Shown: positions 8,117-15,029 of the stretch, piece by piece
How the letters are laid out: the number at the start of each line of letters is the position of its first letter
Position numbering within the stretch: the stretch's first letter is position 1
DNA from: Desulfobulbus sp.
GTDB lineage: Bacteria > Desulfobacterota > Desulfobulbia > Desulfobulbales > Desulfobulbaceae
Direction of reading: 5' to 3'
Length of the DNA stretch: 15,029 bases
Assembly (NCBI GenBank): GCA_028684915.1
Contig: JAQUEZ010000149.1
Span: 1 to 15,029, forward strand
Notes under the pieces: model-generated
What the model was told of the DNA's origin: nothing
Database searches by the model: none
The model's input: only the letters and a program-made list of their open reading frames with translations
Position numbers and translations under genes: made by a program

Positions 8117-8202
8117 GACCGGTTCTCTTGTGTAATAAAATTCGACAGTTAATCGCGATGCCTCCAGGGGGAGGAAAGCAGAAATGTATTTAACTTGCTA
8201 CA

Positions 8203-9957
8203 TTATGCCAGGAGTCCTATTTCGGCAAGCATCGATTTGGCACTTTTTACCAGAAGCGAAGTTTCTTTGGCAGTCCGAGCCTCCACGTAAAAACGCACTT
8301 TGGGCTCAGTTCCTGAGGGGCGAATCATTAGCCATGAGCCGTCTTCCAAGATCATCTTGCGACCGTCAATGACAATCACCTCGGCAATTGTCTTCTCCTC
8401 ATCGCCCACCCGGACCTTGCAGCCCGTGGTGTATGTCTGCAGTCGATTCAGCGTCTTCAGTAGTGTTTCGCCCTGCTGGGAAACCGTTACTCCGTCACGG
8501 TCGGGAAAGTAATGACCAAATTTTTCTTCGATTTCTTCCAGATAGCTGCCAAGGGGTTTGTTCAGCGTCTGCACCATGTCAATCGCCAGAATCAGGCCGA
8601 TAAACGCATCTTTTTCCGGGGTATGGCCGATAATGGAAATGCCGTCGGATTCCTCAAAATAAACTAAGGCTTTATTAATTACCGGTTTAAATTCTTTAAA
8701 GCCGACCTTGGGTTCAAAGATTTCCTCGCCCAATTGGCGGGCTAGTGCATTGGCCAAGTTACTCGAGGCCACGGTTTTGGCCACCATACCCCGTTTCCCT
8801 TTGACCTCATGGAGGAAATGGTAGGCCATTGCACCAAATTGGTTCATGGAGATTTCAATATCACCGTCGGTAAAGCGAATTCGATCTCCATCTGGATCAA
8901 TAATAGCCCCAATTTTCAATGGCTCACTGCGCGAGGCCAGAGTGCGTAGAGTTGGCTGCATGTTGATTGACGATGGTTCCGGGGCAATGCCGCCAAAGGT
9001 CGGGTCTTTCCGGTCACGCAAGAGGATAAGTCGGTCCTCTGGAGGGTTATTTAATAAGCGGCTGATGTAGCGCCGTGAGGCGCCATGGACCGTATCAACG
9101 CAAACGATGATATCCTTGTTGCTGGCAAAATCAGTCAGCAGCTGGTCGTAGGCTACACCGTGCAGGCCCTCGCCGTCACGGATAAGTTGCTGCCAGCTGG
9201 CCAAGGCATCTTCAATGACGAGATTAGGTAGATCGGCCAGCGGCGTCTGTAGGTCGAGATTCGTTGGGATGAGGGGCACCTGCTCTGCCTGGATGTATTC
9301 ACGAGAAAGTCGAGTGATAGTATCGGTGAGAATGGGCGCAGCAGGGCCGGCATCGGCGGCATTATATTTAAAGCCTCCATATTCCATCGGGTTGTGACTT
9401 GGCGTGAGGTTGATGGAAAAAGCGGCATTCCGAATTAAAACCGATGCCGAAAGTGCCCCGGTGGTCGCTTCCCCGGCATAAAACACACTGACACCGTTGG
9501 CACAGAGAACGTTTACCGCCGCCAACGCCAGGTTCGGACCACCAAAGCGGTTGTCAAAACCGACCACGCAACCGCGTCGTTGCATCTCGGCAAAACTGTT
9601 GACGCCCAATGCTTGACGCAGGTCTTCATCATTTTCCGCATTACGATACAGGTTTAAGATAGCAGCCGTGACCACTGCCACCGAGCGGATATAGAGATCC
9701 TTTCCCAACATGCCCCGCCAACCGGATGTGCCGAACTTGATCGGCTGGAGAGGCCTACCATTATTGGTCAGTATCTCGTTTTCGACGCACTGATACACCT
9801 CGTCGATTCCACCCTGCCACTGCTCTTTGTCGGGCGCATCGGCATTTTCACGCCCAGTCACCAACTCTTTAATTGCCTGGAAATAATGGCTTTTAGCATG
9901 ATTATTTTCGACTATATACTGGGATGTAATATCGGTGATTTGTTGTGCGATGCTCAT
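8203..9957 (-). CDS. pgm: Phosphoglucomutase (alpha-D-phosphohexomutase family)
   Basis: The enzyme interconverts glucose-1-phosphate and glucose-6-phosphate, linking gluconeogenesis to nucleotide-sugar and glycogen synthesis in the cytoplasm. Residues are numbered from the chosen ATG (584 aa): FGTSGWRG at 75-82; the phosphoserine loop TPSHNP at 185-190 with catalytic S187, the same TPSHNP form as in E. coli Pgm; the metal loop DPDGDR at 354-359; sugar-binding FEESDG at 434-439; and the phosphate-binding RPSGTEPKVRF at 546-556. Phosphomannomutase activity cannot be excluded. The frame is open upstream to 10080, but a promoter at 10013-10041 would place transcription start near 10005, leaving ATGs at 9993 and 9957; only 9957 has a Shine-Dalgarno sequence (GGAG, 5 bases away). 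It diverges from ppsA. Confidence 0.92.
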   Translation of the reverse strand: MSIAQQITDITSQYIVENNHAKSHYFQAIKELVTGRENADAPDKEQWQGGIDEVYQCVENEILTNNGRPLQPIKFGTSGWRGMLGKDLYIRSVAVVTAAILNLYRNAENDEDLRQALGVNSFAEMQRRGCVVGFDNRFGGPNLALAAVNVLCANGVSVFYAGEATTGALSASVLIRNAAFSINLTPSHNPMEYGGFKYNAADAGPAAPILTDTITRLSREYIQAEQVPLIPTNLDLQTPLADLPNLVIEDALASWQQLIRDGEGLHGVAYDQLLTDFASNKDIIVCVDTVHGASRRYISRLLNNPPEDRLILLRDRKDPTFGGIAPEPSSINMQPTLRTLASRSEPLKIGAIIDPDGDRIRFTDGDIEISMNQFGAMAYHFLHEVKGKRGMVAKTVASSNLANALARQLGEEIFEPKVGFKEFKPVINKALVYFEESDGISIIGHTPEKDAFIGLILAIDMVQTLNKPLGSYLEEIEEKFGHYFPDRDGVTVSQQGETLLKTLNRLQTYTTGCKVRVGDEEKTIAEVIVIDGRKMILEDGSWLMIRPSGTEPKVRFYVEARTAKETSLLVKSAKSMLAEIGLLA

Positions 9958-10012
9958 CTTCGCTCCGTCGGGGTACGGGGTTGGCTGGCTCATAAAAACG
10001 AAATATTCCATC

Positions 10013-10041
10013 ACTATAGCCTCGCCTGCAAGGCTTGGCAA
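10013..10041 (-). promoter_or_regulatory. Probable sigma-70-type promoter of pgm
   Basis: On the minus strand TTGCCA (10036-10041), a 17-base spacer and TATAGT (10013-10018) give five of six matches in each box at ideal spacing. It decides the gene start: the in-frame ATG at 10011 falls only one base after the -10 box and cannot lie within this transcript. Confidence 0.6.
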
Positions 10042-10102
10042 GTGCTTGCGTTTGCAGTGTGTAGATGATCCTCTTTGCACAATTACTAGGCGGACGTTTC
10101 GG

Positions 10103-10131
10103 TTGACCGGGAGGGTTATTTTTTTTATATT
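10103..10131 (+). promoter_or_regulatory. Probable sigma-70-type promoter of ppsA
   Basis: TTGACC (10103-10108), a 17-base spacer and TATATT (10126-10131) give five of six matches in each box. Transcription would start near 10138, leaving a leader of about 90 bases before the ppsA ATG. It is back to back with the pgm promoter, 62 bases apart between the -35 boxes, so a shared regulator could act on both. Confidence 0.6.
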
Positions 10132-10229
10132 TCAGTAAGTTTTTAGCTATTCACGTCGGATTCCGGCAGCAGATGGATTGTTGTGCAGAGGAAGTAATCC
10201 GGCGGCTATATTTCACACGGGAGTTACTG

Positions 10230-12680
10230 ATGGAAAACCGGCATGATACTGCACTTATTCTTTGGTTTGATGAAATCGGCATTGGGGACGTGCCGATGGT
10301 AGGCGGAAAGAACGCTTCCCTGGGTGAAATGCATCAGAAGTTAACCTCCAAAGGTGTGGCTGTGCCCAATGGGTATGCCATCACCGCCTATGCCTATCGT
10401 TATCTGCTTAAGGAGGCCGGTGTCGAAAATGCGATTCTCGATGCCCTGCAAGGGCTTGATACTCATGATTTATATAACCTCCAGGAGCGAGGCGCCAAGG
10501 TCCGAAATATAATCCGTAATGCCGAATTCCCGGCCGACCTGCGCCAGGAAATTATCAGCGCCTATAATAAAATGGAGGCGGAGTACGGCAAAAATGTTGA
10601 TGTGGCTGTTCGTTCTTCCGCTACAGCCGAAGATTTGCCCGATGCCTCCTTTGCCGGTCAGCAGGATACCTATCTCAATATCTGTGGTCCGGACGCCCTG
10701 ATTGATGCTTGCAAGCGCTGTTTTGCCTCGCTGTTCACCGATCGCGCCATCTCGTACCGCCACGACAAGGGATTTGGGCAGTTTGACGTTTACCTCTCAA
10801 TCGTGGTCCAGAAGATGGTTCGTTCCGATTCTGCCTGTTCGGGGGTTATGTTCTCCATTGATACCGAATCCGGCTTTAAGGATGCGGTTTTCTTGACCGG
10901 AGCCTGGGGGCTTGGCGAAAATGTGGTCCAGGGAGCGGTCAATCCGGACGAGTATTACATCTTTAAACCCACATTAAAAGAGGGAAAGCGGCCCATCGTC
11001 GGCAAGCGGGTTGGCACCAAGGAAATCAAGATGGTGTATAATACCGATCCCGGGGCCGAGGAGCCGGTGAAAAATATCGATACCACGCCTTTGGAACGGG
11101 GCTCTTACATTCTTAGCGACGAGGAGATTCTCCATCTGGCACGTTGGGCCTGCATCATCGAGGAGCATTACGGCCGTCCGATGGATATCGAGTGGGCCAA
11201 AGATGGAGACGGGACGTCCGTAGGCACCGGAAACCTTTTTATTGTTCAGGCTCGTCCAGAAACGGTTCATTCTCAGGCCTCCAAACGCACCATGGAGACC
11301 TATGTCCTTAAGGGAAAGGGCACGATCTTAGCTACCGGCCAGGCTGTGGGGGCCAAGATTGGTCAAGGTGTGACCCGTCGTCTGTTTGATGTCAGTCAGA
11401 TACACGACTTCAAACCCGGTGAGGTTTTGGTGACCGATATGACCGATCCCGACTGGGAACCGGTCATGAAGACCGCGGGCGCCATTGTCACCAACCGTGG
11501 CGGGCGGACCTGCCATGCGGCAATTATCTCCCGCGAACTCGGCATTCCTTGTGTCATCGGCACGGAAAACGGTACTGAGGTGATAAAAGACGGGCAGCAG
11601 GTAACCGTTTCTTGCGCCGAGGGCGAGTCCGGACACATCTACGACGGTTTGCTAGATTTTGTCGTCGAAACACTGGATCTTGAAAATATCCCTGCCACAC
11701 GCACCAAAATAATGATGAATGTCGGCCTGCCCGAGAAGGCCTTTGTCGAAGGACAGTTGCCCAATGAAGGGGTCGGCTTGGCACGTGAGGAGTTTATCAT
11801 CAACTCCCATATCGGCATTCATCCCCTGGCTCTGATTAACTATGCATCGCTTAAGGCCCAGGCCGCCGATGATGACGAGATTCAGGACGTCATCGATGAT
11901 ATCGACTATCGTACCTCAGCCTACCCTGAAGATAAATGTCAGTATTTTATTGATAAATTGGCTGAAGGTGTAGGCCGGATTGCAGCGGGTTTTTATCCCA
12001 AGGATGTTATTGTTCGTCTGTCTGATTTCAAATCCAACGAATATGCCAACCTGATCGGTGGGTTCCTCTACGAGCCGGAGGAGTCCAATCCCATGATCGG
12101 CTGGCGCGGTGCCTCCCGCTATTATGATCCGCGGTATCGGCCGGCCTTTGAGTTGGAGTGTCAGGCGTTGCTCAAGGCCCGTAACGATATGGGGCTAACC
12201 AACATTAAGCTGATGGTGCCTTTCTGTCGTACTCCGGAGGAGGGGCGTCGCGTCATCGAGGTCATGCGGGAGAACGGTCTGGTGCAGGGAGAGAACGGGC
12301 TGGAAGTGTATGTCATGTGCGAGATCCCCTCGAACGTGATCTCCGCTGATGCCTTCTGCGACGTGTTCGACGGTTTCTCCATCGGATCAAACGACCTCAC
12401 CCAATTAACGCTCGGCCTGGATCGTGACTCAGACTTGGTGTCGCACATCTATGACGAGCGTAATGAGGCGGTTAAAACATTGATCCGCATGGTCATCGGA
12501 ACCGCAAAACGTCGTGGCCGGAAAATCGGCATCTGCGGTCAGGGGCCATCGGACTTCCCTGATTTTGCCACCTTCCTGGTGGAAGAGGGCATCGACTCCA
12601 TTAGTTTGGTGTCAGATACGGTGGTGAAAACTCGGTTGGCCATTGCGGCCAAAGAGCTGGAGTTAGGAATTACGCCGTGA
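10230..12680 (+). CDS. ppsA: Phosphoenolpyruvate synthase (pyruvate, water dikinase)
   Basis: PpsA converts pyruvate, ATP and water to PEP, AMP and phosphate, the entry step of gluconeogenesis for cells growing on lactate, pyruvate or acetyl units. The 816-residue protein follows E. coli PpsA closely. The N-terminal ATP-binding domain has GGKNASLGEM and VRSSATAEDLPDASFAGQQ (127-145). The swivelling domain has GGRTCHAAIISRELGIP (424-440), with the phosphohistidine H429. The C-terminal PEP/pyruvate barrel has GWRGASRYY, CEIPSNV, GSNDLTQLTLG and CGQGPSDFP, with the catalytic cysteine at 769. Regulatory-type pyruvate phosphate dikinases differ in these blocks. The start at 10230 is preferred because GGGAG lies about 7 bases upstream; an in-frame ATG at 10173 would add 19 residues but has no ribosome binding site. 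The gene has its own promoter and ends at a cluster of stem-loops. Confidence 0.96.
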   Translation: MENRHDTALILWFDEIGIGDVPMVGGKNASLGEMHQKLTSKGVAVPNGYAITAYAYRYLLKEAGVENAILDALQGLDTHDLYNLQERGAKVRNIIRNAEFPADLRQEIISAYNKMEAEYGKNVDVAVRSSATAEDLPDASFAGQQDTYLNICGPDALIDACKRCFASLFTDRAISYRHDKGFGQFDVYLSIVVQKMVRSDSACSGVMFSIDTESGFKDAVFLTGAWGLGENVVQGAVNPDEYYIFKPTLKEGKRPIVGKRVGTKEIKMVYNTDPGAEEPVKNIDTTPLERGSYILSDEEILHLARWACIIEEHYGRPMDIEWAKDGDGTSVGTGNLFIVQARPETVHSQASKRTMETYVLKGKGTILATGQAVGAKIGQGVTRRLFDVSQIHDFKPGEVLVTDMTDPDWEPVMKTAGAIVTNRGGRTCHAAIISRELGIPCVIGTENGTEVIKDGQQVTVSCAEGESGHIYDGLLDFVVETLDLENIPATRTKIMMNVGLPEKAFVEGQLPNEGVGLAREEFIINSHIGIHPLALINYASLKAQAADDDEIQDVIDDIDYRTSAYPEDKCQYFIDKLAEGVGRIAAGFYPKDVIVRLSDFKSNEYANLIGGFLYEPEESNPMIGWRGASRYYDPRYRPAFELECQALLKARNDMGLTNIKLMVPFCRTPEEGRRVIEVMRENGLVQGENGLEVYVMCEIPSNVISADAFCDVFDGFSIGSNDLTQLTLGLDRDSDLVSHIYDERNEAVKTLIRMVIGTAKRRGRKIGICGQGPSDFPDFATFLVEEGIDSISLVSDTVVKTRLAIAAKELELGITP

Positions 12681-12690
12681 TTTAAAAGAT

Positions 12691-12781
12691 GATGGCGTCG
12701 TAAAAACTTTGATCTATTAAGTTGGCTGTTTTTACCTAGCCATCTCTTAGAGTGTGATGGACTTTTGACGAGTCTATCACA
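12691..12781. repeat. REP-like pair of palindromes downstream of ppsA
   Basis: Two stem-loops stand side by side. The first pairs GATGGC with GCCATC (12691-12696 / 12739-12744) and, after a 3x3 internal loop, GTAAAAAC with GTTTTTAC (12700-12707 / 12728-12735). The second pairs TGTGATGGACT with AGTCTATCACA (12753-12763 / 12771-12781; 11 pairs, one G-T) around a 7-base loop. Both share a GATGG...GACG/GTCGTAAAA-like theme, as if derived from one palindrome family. Neither has a T-tract, so they are not simple terminators. That they are REP-like units dispersed in the genome is inference from structure; copy number cannot be seen here. Confidence 0.5.
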
Positions 12782-12792
12782 GAGAGCGACTC

Positions 12793-12841
12793 AAACACAA
12801 ACAGCCTGGTGGGAGATACTCCTGCCGGGCTGTTTGTGTTT
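12793..12841. terminator. Long hairpin, likely bidirectional terminator between ppsA and the Trm112-like gene
   Basis: AAACACAAACAGCC (12793-12806) is exactly complementary to GGCTGTTTGTGTTT (12828-12841). The pairing continues inward with G-C, A-T and wobble pairs to a 3-base loop at 12816-12818, giving 23 consecutive pairs. It lies between two converging genes, and the T-rich 3' arm is the only T-rich element (no separate T-tract). Confidence 0.65.
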
Positions 12842-12852
12842 CCGGGGGAAGG

Positions 12853-13029
12853 TTACTCTACCGGAGGCAGTGGTTGCGCCTCGTCAATCAGCATGATGGG
12901 AATGTCATCACGAATGGGATAGAGTAATACGCAACTGCGGCACATCAGGCCGCTCCCATCCTGTTTTAGTTCCACCGGCCCTTTGCATTTGGGGCAGGCC
13001 AGAATCTCAACTAATTCCTGTTTAATCAT
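12853..13029 (-). CDS. Trm112/UPF0434 (YcaR-like) zinc-ribbon protein
   Basis: This small protein of 58 residues matches the bacterial Trm112-like family: MIKQELVEILACPKCKG at the start, then LMCRSCVLLYPIRDDIPIMLIDEA. The four cysteines (12, 15, 30 and 33) form a complete zinc ribbon; some bacterial members have lost part of it. In eukaryotes and archaea Trm112 activates methyltransferases, and the bacterial role is poorly defined, so a methyltransferase partner is only a possibility. The ATG at 13029 is preceded by AAGGA at a spacing of about 8 bases; a TTG five codons upstream (13044) lies ahead of that site and is less likely. It converges with ppsA across the hairpin region. Confidence 0.88.
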   Translation of the reverse strand: MIKQELVEILACPKCKGPVELKQDGSGLMCRSCVLLYPIRDDIPIMLIDEAQPLPPVE

Positions 13030-13104
13030 AACGGTGTCCTTCAATATGCCGGTTCGGGCATGCTTGTTTGGTGGGTTGGCGGAGGCCTCCTCATTGTAGG
13101 TTCC

Positions 13105-13133
13105 ATTGTACCGTACTGAACGCTTCCGGTAAA
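13105..13133 (-). promoter_or_regulatory. Possible promoter of the Trm112-like gene
   Basis: On the minus strand TTTACC (13128-13133), 17 bases and TACAAT (13105-13110) give a good -10 box and a moderate -35 box. The leader to the ATG at 13029 would be about 70 bases. The rest of 13030-13301 shows only a short hairpin (AAGCG/CGCTT near 13199-13213) and no clear promoter for the gene to its right. Confidence 0.4.
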
Positions 13134-13301
13134 GAATGGGCGTGGTGATCCTGTTCTCAACGTAGGAAAAGAATTGTGTTTCACCCGTTATTTTGATAAG
13201 CGTAAGACGCTTTGAATGTTCACTGCGCTCTGGCTGCGCGGACCTTAGAAGGGCAATGATGAGAGTTGCTTCAACAATGTAAATGATTTTGGTGTGGTGG
13301 T

Positions 13302-14345
13302 ATGGCTGACATATCGGTGAAGAAAATTGTTCCGGTCACAGAGGCGGTTGGTATGGTCCTGCCGCATGATATTACGGAAATTGTGAAAGATAGCTTTAAA
13401 GGACGGGCTTTTAAGAAAGGTCATGTCATTCGTCCCGAGGATGTTGAACATCTGCGTCGTCTAGGCAAAGACCATATTTATGTGCTCCAACTCGGGGCCG
13501 ATGAGATCCATGAAAACGAGGCGGCCCTGCTTATGGCCAAGGCGTTGGCCGGCAGTGGCGTCGAGTACTCGGAGGAGATCGTCGAGGGCAAGGTAAGCTT
13601 GAAAGCCTCGGTTGATGGATTGTTGAAGATCAATCGCGATGCCTTGTACCGGTTTAACCTGTTGGGTGAGGTTATGTGTGCCACCCTGCAGGATAATACG
13701 CCGGTAAAAAAAGGAGAGCAGATTGCCGCGTCCCGTATGATCCCCTTGGTCGGAGAGCGGCAGGTGGTTGTCGAAGCAGTATCCCTAGCCAAAGCCTCAT
13801 TTCCGATTGTTCAAGTGGTCCCTATTCCCAATGTCAAGGTCGGACTGGTGATCACCGGCAGTGAGGTATTTTACGGCCGTATTCAAGATCGGTTTGAAGG
13901 CGTATTGCGGGAAAAAATGGCGCAAATCGGCTCAGAGGTGGCTGTGGTCGGTTTTGCTCCGGATGATATCTCCTTGATCGCCGAGGAAATCAACAAGTGT
14001 ATTGCCGCCGGTGCGGAACTGATCGTCACCTCCGGCGGGATGTCGGTCGATCCCGATGATGTGACGCGTATGGGAATCAAGGAAGCCGGGGCGGAATCAG
14101 CGGTGTATGGAACCCCGGTGCTTCCTGGCGCTATGTTTCTTGTCGGCAAGATCGGCGATGTGCCGATCCTCGGTGTCCCCGCCTGCGGTATGTTTCACAG
14201 CGTCACTGTGCTTGATCTTGTGTTGCCAAGAGTTCTTATCGGTGAATCCATTGGGCGCGAGGAACTTGCCGTACTTGGTCATGGCGGTCTCTGTCGCAAC
14301 TGTGCCAAATGCCAATACCCGGTGTGCAGTTTCGGTAAGGCGTAA
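13302..14345 (+). CDS. MoeA-like molybdopterin-binding protein with C-terminal cysteine cluster
   Basis: This 347-residue protein belongs to the MoeA/MogA-fold group that binds molybdopterin. Residues 1-150 resemble the MoeA N-terminal domains, with AVGMVLPHDITEIV (15-28) and KGHVIRPEDVEHLRRLG (39-55). The MogA-like (MoCF) domain spans about 175-315, with VGLVITGSEVF (180-190), IVTSGGMSVDPDDVTR (241-256) and the GVPACGMF loop (291-298), where classical MoeA has GLPGNP. The tail HGGLCRNCAKCQYPVCSFG holds four cysteines (331, 334, 337, 342), a likely metal or Fe-S site. It is shorter than MoeA (about 400) and may be an accessory molybdenum-cofactor protein or a sensor rather than the Mo-inserting MoeA itself. 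No other moa/mob genes are nearby. The start is followed by a coherent domain but preceded by only a poor GGTGG-type ribosome binding site. Confidence 0.85.
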   Translation: MADISVKKIVPVTEAVGMVLPHDITEIVKDSFKGRAFKKGHVIRPEDVEHLRRLGKDHIYVLQLGADEIHENEAALLMAKALAGSGVEYSEEIVEGKVSLKASVDGLLKINRDALYRFNLLGEVMCATLQDNTPVKKGEQIAASRMIPLVGERQVVVEAVSLAKASFPIVQVVPIPNVKVGLVITGSEVFYGRIQDRFEGVLREKMAQIGSEVAVVGFAPDDISLIAEEINKCIAAGAELIVTSGGMSVDPDDVTRMGIKEAGAESAVYGTPVLPGAMFLVGKIGDVPILGVPACGMFHSVTVLDLVLPRVLIGESIGREELAVLGHGGLCRNCAKCQYPVCSFGKA

Positions 14346-14365
14346 CTTTTTTTCTCGTCAAATTT

Positions 14366-14434
14366 AGGGTTTTTAACCCTGTTTTTCTGCAGCCGTTTAC
14401 CACCATAAGGGGGTAAACGGCTTCTTTTTTTCTC
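14366..14434 (+). terminator. Tandem intrinsic terminators after the MoeA-like gene
   Basis: First, AGGGTT-TTT-AACCCT (14366-14380) is followed by GTTTTTCTG. Then AGCCGTTTACC (14391-14401) pairs with GGTAAACGGCT (14412-14422); two further C-G pairs inside close a 4-base loop, and a TCTTTTTTTCTC tract follows. The second is a textbook Rho-independent terminator. Confidence 0.88.
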
Positions 14435-14680
14435 TCCCCCCTCTTCTCCCACCAGAAAGTCACGGTTTGGTGCTCTCAGGAGACCGAGCTGTAGCCCATC
14501 AAAACAAATAACTGATATAAATATAATATTTTTGAAACGATCGCGAAACAAATGCCCGGTACATTCGCATCCCGTAGCCGAAGAGAGCAGGATGGTGAGT
14601 TGTTGATCATACGTCATATGGCCGTGCATCGGTGTGTTTTGAGGGGCATGGCGGATTCTTGAAATTCAGGAGGGAGAAAA
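14435..14680 (+). promoter_or_regulatory. Untranslated upstream region of the phosphoesterase gene
   Basis: This stretch carries no convincing gene. A perfect TATAAT (14522-14527) lies in an AT-rich patch, but the 17-base-spaced -35 position reads TCAAAA, so the promoter is only tentative. If used, the leader would be about 150 bases, with short pairings such as CATCC/GGATG. It ends in a strong Shine-Dalgarno sequence, AGGAGG (14668-14673), 7 bases before the ATG at 14681. Confidence 0.35.
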
Positions 14681-14938
14681 ATGTATTTTGATCGTCGAGA
14701 GTTGTTAAAGATTGGTGGAGCCAGTGCCGCAGGCCTGGCTTTATCTGGATTCGATTTGCCATTTTTACCGTTTAAACCGGCTTTGGCAGATGCCATTTCT
14801 GAAAATGCCTGGTGTTTCGGTGTAATGGCGGACACCCAGTGGAAAGGAAGTGATGATGCGGATGAAGCTGCTTCCACCTGTGCACTGCGCATTATTCATG
14901 CCTTAAGGGATATAGAAATTACAAATATACCGTTTTAG
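14681..14938 (+). CDS. Tat-exported metallophosphoesterase, N-terminal fragment (interrupted)
   Basis: The 85-codon frame begins with a twin-arginine signal: DRRELLKIGGASAAGLALSG (4-23), then a likely cleavage after ALA (34-36). The mature part starts AWCFGVMADTQW (43-54). GVMADTQ is the first metal-binding block (D51) of periplasmic calcineurin-like phosphoesterases, whose usual length is several hundred residues. The family resemblance continues to about residue 75 (STCALRIIHAL), then the frame runs into a TAG at 14936 without the expected GDL and GNHD motifs. The strong AGGAGG ribosome site argues that this was an expressed gene, so a recent frameshift, or an insertion beginning near 14905-14940, is likely. 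The +1 frame stays open to the window edge but its translation does not look like a phosphoesterase. The substrate is unknown. Confidence 0.65.
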   Translation: MYFDRRELLKIGGASAAGLALSGFDLPFLPFKPALADAISENAWCFGVMADTQWKGSDDADEAASTCALRIIHALRDIEITNIPF

Positions 14939-15029
14939 GGGAGATTGTTATATCCCACCAGCGTAGAGCGGGTGACCGTCGCAGTCGTTGTTCAAGTGCT
15001 GTTTTTTCGTCACCGCAAACCTTGACACC

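Noticed and set aside
8161..8174. CCTCC/GGAGG inverted repeat between pgm and nifU as a terminator or operator
   Set aside because: Only five pairs, no T-tract on either strand, and no match to an IscR-type site.
9958..10080. Longer pgm open frame starting at GTG 10080 or ATG 10011
   Set aside because: The predicted promoter at 10013-10041 lies within it, the extra residues do not resemble a mutase N-terminus, and the ATG at 9957 has a proper ribosome site.
14461..14680. Riboswitch (for example c-di-GMP class) ahead of the phosphoesterase
   Set aside because: I could not find the conserved GEMM core or another aptamer consensus, only short weak pairings.
14919..15029. Minus-strand partial open frame annotated as a transposase gene
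   Set aside because: Only 36 codons are visible and no catalytic motif or terminal repeat can be seen; kept as a lead in the findings, not as a feature.
1..15029. CRISPR array, tRNA or rRNA genes, attachment sites
   Set aside because: No spaced direct repeats, no cloverleaf-forming segments and no rRNA-like sequence were noticed on either strand.

Overview
The window looks like chromosomal DNA from an anaerobic, Gram-negative bacterium. A sulfate-reducing or sulfur-metabolising Desulfobacterota member is the best guess. This is inferred from gene content (a full three-domain NifU with NifS, flavin-dependent ThyX, PEP synthase, a GspE/PilB ATPase and a molybdopterin-binding protein with a C-terminal cysteine cluster), not from a marker gene. 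There are no rRNA or tRNA genes, no CRISPR array and no complete mobile element.

Layout. Positions 1-2584 are the end of a surface-glycan region with noticeably AT-rich DNA up to about 1500. It holds the 3' part of an unrecognised gene that appears frameshifted (1-526), a DUF616/TOD1-like glycosyltransferase (708-1517, +), and a convergent GT4 glycosyltransferase (1529-2584, -). Positions 2684-8116 form a minus-strand block: a GspE/PilB-type ATPase carrying both an MshEN-like N-terminus and a C-terminal cyclic-nucleotide-binding domain, then thyX, then nifU-nifS with a 1-base stop/start overlap. An intrinsic terminator separates nifS from thyX and settles the thyX start. pgm (8203-9957, -) and ppsA (10230-12680, +) diverge from a shared intergenic region, each with a good sigma-70-type promoter.

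ppsA and a small Trm112-like zinc-ribbon gene (12853-13029, -) converge on about 170 bases full of stem-loops: a REP-like palindromic unit and a 23-pair hairpin likely to act as a bidirectional terminator. A MoeA-like molybdopterin-binding gene (13302-14345, +) follows, closed by tandem terminators. The right edge holds the start of a Tat-exported metallophosphoesterase whose frame ends after 85 codons, so it is probably broken.

How the genes fit together. PpsA makes PEP from pyruvate, and Pgm interconverts glucose-6-P and glucose-1-P, so the divergent pair sits on the route from C3 compounds to nucleotide sugars and storage or surface glycans, which the glycosyltransferases would use. NifU and NifS supply Fe-S clusters, needed in quantity by an anaerobe. 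The ATPase would power a type IV pilus or type II secretion machine, and its added domains suggest nucleotide second-messenger control. No wholly new multi-gene system is evident. The strongest leads are the two-sensor ATPase, the REP-like palindromes, the cysteine-cluster MoeA-like protein and the interrupted phosphoesterase.
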